Source: an uncultured Bacilli bacterium (GTDB lineage: Bacteria > Bacillota_I > Bacilli_A > RF39 > UBA660). Taken from it: DNA of 12,139 bases. The translations under genes were made by a program, and so were the position numbers. The stretch covers positions 1-12,139 of the forward strand of contig CANRPL010000039.1 in the NCBI GenBank assembly GCA_947632495.1, given 5' to 3'. Below the pieces are notes generated by a model. That model did not search any database. It was not told the origin of the DNA and was given only the letters and a program-made list of their open reading frames with translations. This document shows positions 5,307 through 12,139 of the stretch, piece after piece. Every line of letters begins with the position of its first letter. Position 1 is the first letter of the stretch.

Positions 5307-8300
5307 ATGCGTAAAATATTAGGTTTATTTTTATCACTATGTCTTACTCTTGGCATGTATTTAGAGCCTGTTTTAGCTTTAAATCATTTTCAAGTTGCTA
5401 ACCTAGCTTTAGTATCCGTAGCTGATAAAATTACGATTAAAGATGCTAGTAATGAAATTAGTACTAGTGACTTTGTTGCAACTGGTAATTTAGAATTAGA
5501 TGTTAAATTCGTATTACCTATTAGTAATGTAACAAAACCAAATATTAAAATCACCTTGGGTGACAGTTCAGGAAATAATTTTGTAATCGATTTAAATAAT
5601 CGTACTTTTGATCAAAAAATCGATTATGTCCTAGGTAGTCAATCAGGTGAATTAGCTATTCGTAAGATGGATTACGAAGGAAAGGTTATGAATGGTGTTG
5701 ATGGTGAAGAAATAAAATACTATTCTATAACTGTCTACAATTTAAGAAAGGGAAAGTATAGTGTTAGTCTATCCGGTGATGGCTATAAAGACTATACTGT
5801 TGATAACATTGTTCTAGATGATTATGCTAAACGTGTATCAATATCTAATGAGAAAGGTATGTTTGAAGTCGGTGATGTTAATAATGATAACGTCGTTGAT
5901 GAAAAAGATATCGATTTACTTATCGAACATATTGATAGTGTTGCTGCTAATGATTTAGGTAATTATGATTTAAACCGTGATGGTGAAATTAATATCGCAG
6001 ATGTAGCGATGGTCGCAACTGTTATTAATGGTAAGAGTAGTAAAGCTACAGTAGAAGATACTATAGCTATCATTGATAAAGATAGTTTTACTATTGATCC
6101 TGAAAGTACAACTATATCAGGTGATGTTGCTAATTTATTCCAACCAGATGGTAGTGTTAAGGTTGAAAATGCTACTGGTGAAGAGATAACCCCAGAAACC
6201 CCAGCTGTTATTGCTTTAGATATGAAGCAACCAGTTGAAATGGAAGAGATTAGAATTGAAGTTGGAACCGATAATGTGCCTGAAGCATTAACAGTTATTG
6301 TTACTGATGAGAATGGTAAAGAACATGAATATAATCCTAATGCTGTTAGTGGTAAAGGTGTAGCTGATAAGTTTACTGATGCTAGCAGTGCGGGCACAAT
6401 TGTTGTTGACTTACAAGGTCAAATAGCAGTTAAAAAGGTAACAATTAAAATTACTAAATCTTCTGGTAAAAATTTAGCAGAAATCGCTGAAGTTGAGTTT
6501 TTAAATAATGTTAAAGAAGACGTTTTACCACCAAACTTTGGTATTGTAAATAATGTTAAAGCTACTGTCGGTAGTGAAAAGGTAACTATTACTTACAATC
6601 GTCTTTCTAATATTACAGGTTATGAAATCTTACTTAAGACTTTAACTGATAGCGGTGAAACAGATAAAGAAGAAACTCTTCAAACAACATATGAAACTTA
6701 TGAGATTGAAGACTTAAAAAATTATGAAAAATATCAAGTTTTAGTCCGTGGTGTTAATGGTGAATGGAAAGGTGGCTATAGTAGTCCTGTCGACTTCTCA
6801 CCAATTCCTACTCGTAAACCACCAAAACCAGACATGGTTAAAGTTAGTGAAACTTTCTCTGGCCTAGATTTAAGTTGGAAAGATATGGATGATACTTTAA
6901 CATACAATATTTATTATCGTATCGCTGGAACCACTACTTTAGAAGAAATTAGAGAAGTAAATGGTACTAGTTATCAATTAAGAAATCTAGAACCATCAAC
7001 TAAATATGAAATTTATATTTCTGGTAATAACCATTTAGGTGAGGGTGAACGTTCTATTTTAGCTGTTGGAACAACTTTAGCTGAAGGATCTGTTATAACA
7101 CCTAAATATCATTTAATTAATCGTACGCTTAACAATAGTACTAAAACTGATCATATTGAAGATGTTGTTTTCAAAACAGGAACAACTTCTAATGATGATA
7201 AGTTTGCGATGGTAGACGATGATTATCACACTTATTGGACACATGATGATTGGCAAATAAATGCTCATAATTATAATTTAAATGCTCCTGTTATCGTTCT
7301 AGATAAATCATATAAGATGAATCGTTTCATTATTACTGTACCAGATTCTTATACACAAAAATATAAATCAGGTACATATGATCCAAATAGTAGTAGTTAT
7401 AATGATATTAAGGTTCATTATTGGAATAATGTTGAGACTAGAACGGCTAACAATCGTACTGAAGTACATGGAACATTAACACAAATGAAGGATGTTAATG
7501 GCCGTCTATACTATTTATTAAAGTTAGAAGAGCCTATTACAGCTGATGCTGTTCAATTTGGCTTAACTGTTGCGAATAATGGTAAACCAATCCAAATTGC
7601 TGAAGTTAAGTTATATGAATATGATGAAATTGAAGGCGAAATTGAAAAATTATTTACTGATGAATTACATCTTGTTTTAGCTGATGGTGTAACTAAAGAA
7701 ACCATTACTAATTTACAAGCTAAACTTGATGTCGTAGAGAAAGAAAGTAATGAGAGACATCCTGATTATGAAGCTCTTAAATTAGAATTAGACTACGCTC
7801 TTCAAATTCTAAATGATGTTAATCTACATGATGATTTAGTTACTGTAAAACAGACAATTACTACTAGTAAGCATACAGGTTTCTCTGGTCTTAGCGCTCT
7901 ACAACCTTTAGGTGTATCTGCTAAAGCCGGTGATACAATCATTGTTTATGTTGGTACTAAAGGAAATGTTTTACCAGAAATAATCTTTACACAGTTCTAT
8001 TCTGAAGCTGGTAGTTGGAGTCGTTCTCTTGGCTATTTAAAGAAAGGTGCTAATGTTATTCAAGTACCAAAAGTAAATAGTTATGATGAAAGTATATCTG
8101 GTGGATCTTTATATGTTAAATATCCAAATAGTAATCCATCTACTTACGATATAAAAGTTCGTGTTAGTGGTGGTACTAAAATACCAACTTTAGATTTATA
8201 TGATGGTTTAGAAGATGAAACAACTAGCAAAGCTGTCATCTCATCATATTTATCTGAACTAGAAACTTATGTTAATGAGTTAAAGAAAAAAGATCAATTT

Positions 8301-10460
8301 AATGAGAATTTAGATTTCTTAAATGCTACGGAAATTGGTACAAGAAATGGTTTATTCTCTGTATCTGCAACAAAGATTTATAATAGTATTATTACTGATT
8401 TAAAGGGTAATACTAAAGGCCAAGTTGACCGTATTTATAATTCTTTAGTAGCTTTTGAAGAGATGGTTAAATTATTCTATAACCACAAAGGTTTATCAAC
8501 TGAACCTAAAGAAAGTATCGATAGAGCTCCAATGTCAAGAATTAACATTCGTGCTATGCGTATGTTTGATGGAGCATTTATGTATGCTTCTGGTGATCAT
8601 ATCGGTATTGAACATGGTTCTGTTCCTGGTTTAATGCAAGGTATGCCAAATCAAGGTACTGGTGCTAATATGACGACAACCGGCTACTTTGGATGGGGTA
8701 TTAGCCATGAAATAGGACATCAAATTAACCAAGGTAATTTAGCGCATGCTGAAGTTACTAATAATGTTTTTGCTCTTCTTGCACAGACAAGTGACGATCA
8801 TGCTTCAGCGCGTATTGAAGATCGTTATGATAAAATTTATAAGAAGGTAACTTCTAATACATTAGGAAAAGGAACTGATGTTTTCGTTACTTTAGCTATG
8901 TATTGGCAATTACATTTAGCTTATGATGATGAATATACATTCAGTGATACTAATTCTATTTTTGCTCGTATCAACAAAGAAAGTCGTCGTGTTAGTCAAG
9001 ATGCTGAATTAAAAGATTTAAGTAAGGATGAATTATTGATAATTTTAGCTAGCAAGGCCGCTGGTAAAGATTTAACTGAACATTTCTTACATTGGGGTAT
9101 TGCACCGACAGATGCTGTTAAAAATTATCTAGCTAAATTGAATCTTGAAAAAGAGACGAGACCAATTTGGTATTTGAATGACGGAGCTCGAAGATATCGT
9201 TTAAGTGATGGCAAAGCAATGACAGATAAAGCTTTAATTGCTGACTTTAAAGAAACTGATGCCCAAAATAAACGTTATACTATTGAATTCACATCAATGA
9301 GTGATCCTAATACAATTTTAGGTTACGAGATTAAACGGAATGGTAAAGTAATTATGTTTACAGAAGATACAAGCTTTACTGATTTAATTGGTTCTTTAAA
9401 TAACCAAGCTTTAGTTTATGAAGTAACGGCTTATGATAAATACTTAAATCCATCTAATACTGTCGTTTTAGATGAAGTAAAAGTATCACATGATGGAAGT
9501 ATTATTAAAGATAACTTTGGTATTTCATCTAACTTTAAGGCAGATGATGAGATTGTTGATGATGAAAATCCTGATATGAATACTGATAAGCTTTCAGTTA
9601 ATAATTTAATTGATGGTAAAGATGAAACAATCTTTAATGGTACAACACGTGTTAAGGTTAAAGATACGACTACACCTTACATCTTAATTGATTTAAATGA
9701 CGCTATGGATGTATCTGGTCTTAAATATCGTGCTAGTCATACTGATGATGTTTTAGCTGATGGAACAATTACTAAATTTGTTATATCTGTAAGTAAGGAT
9801 GGAAGTGATTGGAAAAAAGTTAAAGAAGGTACTTTTGATTTCAATCATGACAATGAATATACTGATACAGTTTACTTTGATAAACCAGGTACAACTGGTG
9901 GTAACCAATTATGGACTTATAGTGAAATATCTTATGTTAAGATTGAGGCTGTTGGTAATAAAACTATCAGTGGTGCTGAAATCGATGTTATTGCTCCTCC
10001 AGGAGATAATGTTGATATGTCAAGTAAAACAATTGGTAAATTAAGTGAAGATTATCATTATTTAGATGGTTCCGGTGAAGATGCTGTTATCCCAGCTGGT
10101 AGTGTCATCTTTAAAGGTGATTACCGTGGTAATCCAAGTTTCAATGTCGTATTATTAGTTGATGCTAAAGATGATACTAAAGCTTACGATGGTGAAAACT
10201 TCTTATTTGCTAAATTAGATGATACTGGTAATGTTAGTGAGATTGCTTCTGGTTATTGGTTCTATGCTGTAACGAAGGAACAATATGAAGAAATGCGTCA
10301 AAGTTCAGATGGCCTACGTGCTGAATTATATCGTGTCGATGATGCTTTAAGCAATAATGGTCAACGTTTGACTAGTACATCTATGAGTGTTAAAGATTTA
10401 CCAACATATGATGCGTTACCAGATATGCAAATTGTAGATACAACAAAAGGAGAGAATTAA
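5307..10460 (+). CDS. Secreted M60-family (mucinase-type) metallopeptidase with N-terminal X-module/dockerin
   Basis: A 1717-residue exported enzyme predicted to cut O-glycosylated proteins such as mucins. The signal peptide is residues 1-24 (cut after VLA). An Ig-like X-module (about 30-186) leads into a type I-like dockerin (about 188-245) with two calcium loops: D190, N192, D194, D198, D201 and D221, N223, D225, E227, D232. Then come an F5/8C-like domain (250-405), two fibronectin III-like domains (408-503, 508-597), a second F5/8C domain (599-775), a helical segment (785-838), the M60 N-terminal lobe (842-970) and the catalytic domain with zinc motif HEIGH 1134-1138 and E1149. An Ig-like part (1300-1390), a third F5/8C domain (1393-1565) and an unrecognised C-terminal domain (1575-1717) follow. 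GAGGAG lies 8 nt before ATG 5307. The next gene starts one base after the stop. Catalytic residues are intact; the dockerin near the N-terminus is unusual. Domain limits are read by eye. Confidence 0.9.
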   Translation: MRKILGLFLSLCLTLGMYLEPVLALNHFQVANLALVSVADKITIKDASNEISTSDFVATGNLELDVKFVLPISNVTKPNIKITLGDSSGNNFVIDLNNRTFDQKIDYVLGSQSGELAIRKMDYEGKVMNGVDGEEIKYYSITVYNLRKGKYSVSLSGDGYKDYTVDNIVLDDYAKRVSISNEKGMFEVGDVNNDNVVDEKDIDLLIEHIDSVAANDLGNYDLNRDGEINIADVAMVATVINGKSSKATVEDTIAIIDKDSFTIDPESTTISGDVANLFQPDGSVKVENATGEEITPETPAVIALDMKQPVEMEEIRIEVGTDNVPEALTVIVTDENGKEHEYNPNAVSGKGVADKFTDASSAGTIVVDLQGQIAVKKVTIKITKSSGKNLAEIAEVEFLNNVKEDVLPPNFGIVNNVKATVGSEKVTITYNRLSNITGYEILLKTLTDSGETDKEETLQTTYETYEIEDLKNYEKYQVLVRGVNGEWKGGYSSPVDFSPIPTRKPPKPDMVKVSETFSGLDLSWKDMDDTLTYNIYYRIAGTTTLEEIREVNGTSYQLRNLEPSTKYEIYISGNNHLGEGERSILAVGTTLAEGSVITPKYHLINRTLNNSTKTDHIEDVVFKTGTTSNDDKFAMVDDDYHTYWTHDDWQINAHNYNLNAPVIVLDKSYKMNRFIITVPDSYTQKYKSGTYDPNSSSYNDIKVHYWNNVETRTANNRTEVHGTLTQMKDVNGRLYYLLKLEEPITADAVQFGLTVANNGKPIQIAEVKLYEYDEIEGEIEKLFTDELHLVLADGVTKETITNLQAKLDVVEKESNERHPDYEALKLELDYALQILNDVNLHDDLVTVKQTITTSKHTGFSGLSALQPLGVSAKAGDTIIVYVGTKGNVLPEIIFTQFYSEAGSWSRSLGYLKKGANVIQVPKVNSYDESISGGSLYVKYPNSNPSTYDIKVRVSGGTKIPTLDLYDGLEDETTSKAVISSYLSELETYVNELKKKDQFNENLDFLNATEIGTRNGLFSVSATKIYNSIITDLKGNTKGQVDRIYNSLVAFEEMVKLFYNHKGLSTEPKESIDRAPMSRINIRAMRMFDGAFMYASGDHIGIEHGSVPGLMQGMPNQGTGANMTTTGYFGWGISHEIGHQINQGNLAHAEVTNNVFALLAQTSDDHASARIEDRYDKIYKKVTSNTLGKGTDVFVTLAMYWQLHLAYDDEYTFSDTNSIFARINKESRRVSQDAELKDLSKDELLIILASKAAGKDLTEHFLHWGIAPTDAVKNYLAKLNLEKETRPIWYLNDGARRYRLSDGKAMTDKALIADFKETDAQNKRYTIEFTSMSDPNTILGYEIKRNGKVIMFTEDTSFTDLIGSLNNQALVYEVTAYDKYLNPSNTVVLDEVKVSHDGSIIKDNFGISSNFKADDEIVDDENPDMNTDKLSVNNLIDGKDETIFNGTTRVKVKDTTTPYILIDLNDAMDVSGLKYRASHTDDVLADGTITKFVISVSKDGSDWKKVKEGTFDFNHDNEYTDTVYFDKPGTTGGNQLWTYSEISYVKIEAVGNKTISGAEIDVIAPPGDNVDMSSKTIGKLSEDYHYLDGSGEDAVIPAGSVIFKGDYRGNPSFNVVLLVDAKDDTKAYDGENFLFAKLDDTGNVSEIASGYWFYAVTKEQYEEMRQSSDGLRAELYRVDDALSNNGQRLTSTSMSVKDLPTYDALPDMQIVDTTKGEN

Positions 10461-10461
10461 G

Positions 10462-11388
10462 ATGAAGAAATTAATGATGTTACTTCTTGTTTCAGCAGCT
10501 TTCTTCATTTTCCCTAGTGGTTATAAGGCTCTTTCAACCAATAATGGTGAAGGATCCGTCAAACTTACAATGACCATTAAGGAAGGATATGTCGGAGCTC
10601 TTGATGCAACTATTAAATTGGATGGTAATGTTAGTTTTGATTCAATGACTTGGGATAGTTCTATTCCAACTGATTATGTTAAAAAATATCGTTATGATGC
10701 TTCTACAAAGACATTAAGACTTTATTTAGCAACCGGAAGTATCTCTAAGAATTTAATTAACACCCACCATCAAGTCGTTTTAGGTACGATAAAAGTAAAG
10801 GGTAGTAGTGATTATAATATTGCCGTTAGTAAATTAGTTACAACGGATATGAATTTTATTTTAACAATTACTAATGATTTAAAGATGGATAGTTCGGCAG
10901 GTACTTACTATGCTCTAGAGGATTTGACTAAAACTAGTCCTAGTGAACCAGATCCAACGGATCCTAATCCTAGTGATCCAGAACCAGATAAACCATCAAA
11001 TAGTAATTCCAATAGTAATAGTAATAGTAATAGTAATAGTAATAGTAATAGTAATTCTCATACTAACACTAGTAATTCAAATGGTGGTTCTCAATCAACA
11101 TCAAGTAAGAATTCTAATACTAATGTTACGTCAAATGTAAATTCAAACAGTAATAGTAACATTAGCTCTAATTCTAATAGTAATAGTAGTAATTCTAATA
11201 TTGCAACTAGTAACTCTAATAAATCTAGTAGTGTTAATAACAGTAATCGTACTGAAAGTAATAAAAACTTGACTGAAGAAAAACAAGATAAGAAAAAGTT
11301 TAGTGTCAGTTCTATTATTATAGCGATAGCTGGTATTGGTATTATTGCTGGAGCTATTTACTATATTTATCGTATTGTAAAAAAATAA
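10462..11388 (+). CDS. Membrane-anchored surface protein with cohesin-like domain and Ser/Asn stalk
   Basis: The 308-residue product has a signal peptide (1-23, cut near YKA), one beta-rich domain at about 30-158, a Pro/acidic linker (159-178), a long Ser/Asn-rich stalk (179-270), a charged stretch TEEKQDKKK and a C-terminal membrane helix (about 282-304) ending RIVKK. The folded domain has cohesin-like features: the start SVKLTMTIKEG, YVGALDATIKLDGNVSF (like the usual Vxg(A/L)xxxLxYD), LRLYLATGS, and VVLGTIKVKGSSDYNIAV near the end. Cohesin domains bind dockerins, and the preceding gene, one base away, encodes one. I infer that this protein holds the peptidase on the cell surface. There is no LPxTG, so anchoring is by the membrane helix. 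AAAGGAG (10446-10452) serves the ATG. The similarity is weak enough that another beta-sandwich of the same superfamily remains possible; the anchor role is better supported than the exact family. Confidence 0.7.
   Translation: MKKLMMLLLVSAAFFIFPSGYKALSTNNGEGSVKLTMTIKEGYVGALDATIKLDGNVSFDSMTWDSSIPTDYVKKYRYDASTKTLRLYLATGSISKNLINTHHQVVLGTIKVKGSSDYNIAVSKLVTTDMNFILTITNDLKMDSSAGTYYALEDLTKTSPSEPDPTDPNPSDPEPDKPSNSNSNSNSNSNSNSNSNSNSHTNTSNSNGGSQSTSSKNSNTNVTSNVNSNSNSNISSNSNSNSSNSNIATSNSNKSSSVNNSNRTESNKNLTEEKQDKKKFSVSSIIIAIAGIGIIAGAIYYIYRIVKK
11011..11055 (+). repeat. Hexanucleotide tandem repeat AATAGT, seven and a half copies
   Basis: Seven perfect AATAGT units plus AAT encode alternating Asn-Ser in the stalk of the cohesin-like protein; degenerate AAT/AGT/TCT units continue to about 11250. 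Because the unit is two codons, slippage would change stalk length without breaking the frame. Confidence 0.85.
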
Positions 11389-11413
11389 CTACGTTTTATA
11401 ACGTAGTTTTTTT
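11387..11413 (+). terminator. Intrinsic terminator of the peptidase/cohesin operon
   Basis: AACTACGTT (11387-11395), loop TTAT, AACGTAGTT (11400-11408): a perfect 9-bp stem followed by a T run to 11413. The stem begins within the stop codon of the cohesin-like gene. It isolates the operon from the recombinase genes. Confidence 0.88.
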
Positions 11414-11440
11414 GTTCTTTTCTTAAGATAATCTTAATAT
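11412..11440 (+). promoter_or_regulatory. Weak candidate promoter and palindrome ahead of the recombinase genes
   Basis: TTGTTC (11412-11417), a 17-nt spacer and TAATAT (11435-11440) are modest matches to a vegetative promoter. Within them TTAAGAT A ATCTTAA (11423-11437) is a perfect 7-bp inverted repeat around one base, and the motif TCTTA occurs three times in 11421-11445. It could be an operator or part of a recombinase recognition site. Confidence 0.35.
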
Positions 11441-11448
11441 CTTATATT

Positions 11449-11454
11449 AGGAGG
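11449..11454 (+). promoter_or_regulatory. Shine-Dalgarno site pointing to an ATT start codon
   Basis: A perfect AGGAGG lies 8 nt before ATT at 11463. The only other in-frame starts nearby are ATA 11457 (2 nt away, too close) and TTG 11475 (20 nt away, too far). Confidence 0.6.
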
Positions 11455-11462
11455 CGATAAAT

Positions 11463-11609
11463 ATTAGTGATGATTTGTCTTTAGAATTAATCGATTTAAA
11501 AAGATTGTTAAATCAAGAGTTATATGATGATAAAATTATTACTTATGATCTTTTTACAGCTATGGAAGAGGAATTATTTAGGCAACAAAAGAATATTAAA
11601 GGAGCATAA
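11463..11609 (+). CDS. Small SHOCT-like protein preceding the serine recombinase
   Basis: A 48-residue ORF with a perfect AGGAGG 8 nt before an ATT start codon; the standard-start alternative TTG 11475 would give 44 residues with poor spacing. The peptide is charged and helical: LIDLKRLLNQELYDD, then KIITYDLFTAMEEEL. This resembles the SHOCT pattern, in which a short helix, a turn with an ITxxxF-type motif and a second helix follow each other. Such small proteins are often found next to large serine recombinases in Bacillota elements. Its stop is 2 nt before the recombinase ATG, and the recombinase ribosome site AAAGGAG (11598-11604) lies in its last codons, so the two are probably co-translated. 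A role as recombinase partner or directionality factor is inference. ATT initiation is rare (known for infC), so the start is less certain than the frame. Confidence 0.55.
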   Translation: MSDDLSLELIDLKRLLNQELYDDKIITYDLFTAMEEELFRQQKNIKGA

Positions 11610-11611
11610 TA

Positions 11612-12139
11612 ATGAATATTAAAAAGGCTAGGGAAGAATTACTAAAAGGTAAAACGATTTATGATATGAATTTAAAAGTAGCTGATTATGGACGGGTTTC
11701 AACTGATAAAAATGACCAATTAAATTCTTTAGAAAATCAAATTAACTATTTTAAAGATATGATTGGAAGTGTTCCAAAATGGGAACATGTCAATAGTTAT
11801 ATTGATGAGGGTATATCGGGTACGCAAGTTAATAAAAGAGAACAGTTTTTAAAGATGGTTGAAGACGCTAAAAAGGGCAAAATTGACTTAATCTTAACTA
11901 AAGAAGTATCACGTTTTGCTCGTAATACTGTCGATAGTATTGAGTATACTGAACTTTTATTACAATATGGTGTCATTGTCTTTTTTATATCAGATAATAT
12001 TAATACAATTTATCCTGATAGTGAGTTTAGACTCGCAATTATGGCTTCTTTAGCGCAAGATGAAGTCCGAAAATTATCAGAAAGAGTTAAATTTGGAATT
12101 AAAAGAAGTATTAAAGATGGTAAAGTTGGTGGTAGTTTT
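11612..12139 (+). CDS. Large serine recombinase / site-specific integrase (N-terminal part, runs off the window)
   Basis: The first 176 codons of a serine recombinase are present. The catalytic domain is clear: YGRVSTDK with nucleophile S30, NSLENQINYF, YIDEGISGTQ (64-72), the KEVSRFARN motif (97-105) with catalytic arginines R101 and R104, then the region leading into helix E (LAQDEVRKLSERVKFGIKRS) and GGS at the edge. The ISGT and VSRFARN motifs and the run into ERVKFGIKR are typical of large serine recombinases (TnpX/phiC31 type) rather than of small resolvases, whose catalytic domain is followed directly by a short HTH. The C-terminal DNA-binding part lies beyond the window. It probably moves or once moved the element carrying the genes to its left. 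The ATG is 7 nt after AAAGGAG. No frameshift is seen in the visible part. Confidence 0.92.
   Translation, partial: MNIKKAREELLKGKTIYDMNLKVADYGRVSTDKNDQLNSLENQINYFKDMIGSVPKWEHVNSYIDEGISGTQVNKREQFLKMVEDAKKGKIDLILTKEVSRFARNTVDSIEYTELLLQYGVIVFFISDNINTIYPDSEFRLAIMASLAQDEVRKLSERVKFGIKRSIKDGKVGGSF

Noticed and set aside
5307..5380. Peptidase as a lipoprotein through Cys12
   Set aside because: Cys12 lies in the middle of the hydrophobic core, not after a lipobox, and a normal signal peptidase I site (VLA) follows at residue 24.
5963..6397. Open frame of 144 codons on the minus strand inside the peptidase gene
   Set aside because: Lies opposite the dockerin and F5/8C coding region, has no ribosome site or recognisable domain, and is a shadow of the codon pattern.
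11011..11055. CRISPR-like or satellite array
   Set aside because: The unit is 6 bp, in frame and coding for Asn-Ser, with no spacers; it is a simple coding repeat.
10943..11140. Hydrophobic open frame (Ile/Val repeats) overlapping the stalk of the cohesin-like gene
   Set aside because: It is the AATAGT repeat read in another frame; no independent start signal.
11300..11388. Sortase-type anchor at the end of the cohesin-like protein
   Set aside because: No LPxTG-like motif precedes the C-terminal helix; it looks like a plain membrane anchor.

Overview
The window comes from an AT-rich, low-GC bacterium of the Bacillota, most likely a gut or other animal-associated lineage. UGA is used as a stop, so the code is the standard one and not that of mycoplasmas. 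The start codons and strong purine-rich ribosome sites are typical of the Bacillota. The content is accessory: a broken housekeeping gene, a peptide-resistance-type ABC module, a very large secreted metallopeptidase paired with a surface anchor, and a large serine recombinase that runs off the right edge.

Layout. Positions 1-234 (+) hold the tail of a class B penicillin-binding protein reading frame, cut off just after its NSCN motif. Positions 205-5012 (-) hold one module read right to left: a membrane-anchored XRE regulator, a double hairpin terminator, a promoter, a previously unlisted 24-codon ORF, three six-helix permease-like proteins, an ABC ATPase and an anchored extracytoplasmic protein of unknown function. 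The genes after the promoter overlap one another by 4 to 17 bases, and the unit ends in a good intrinsic terminator. A 21-bp direct repeat with one mismatch lies at both ends of the module (179-199 and 5117-5137).

Positions 5251-11413 (+) form a two-gene operon. A 1717-residue secreted M60-type (mucin-degrading class) peptidase carries an N-terminal X-module plus dockerin. One base after its stop comes a small secreted protein with a cohesin-like domain, a Pro/acidic and Ser/Asn stalk and a C-terminal membrane helix. The operon has an extended -10 promoter and a strong terminator. The simplest reading is a minimal cellulosome-like arrangement with one dockerin enzyme held on the membrane by one cohesin anchor.

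Positions 11449-12139 (+) hold a 48-residue SHOCT-like ORF with an apparent ATT start, followed by a large serine recombinase (partial). The truncated PBP at the left, the direct repeats, the change in composition and codon use, and the recombinase at the right together suggest integrated mobile DNA, possibly two units side by side. The outer right boundary is not in the window.
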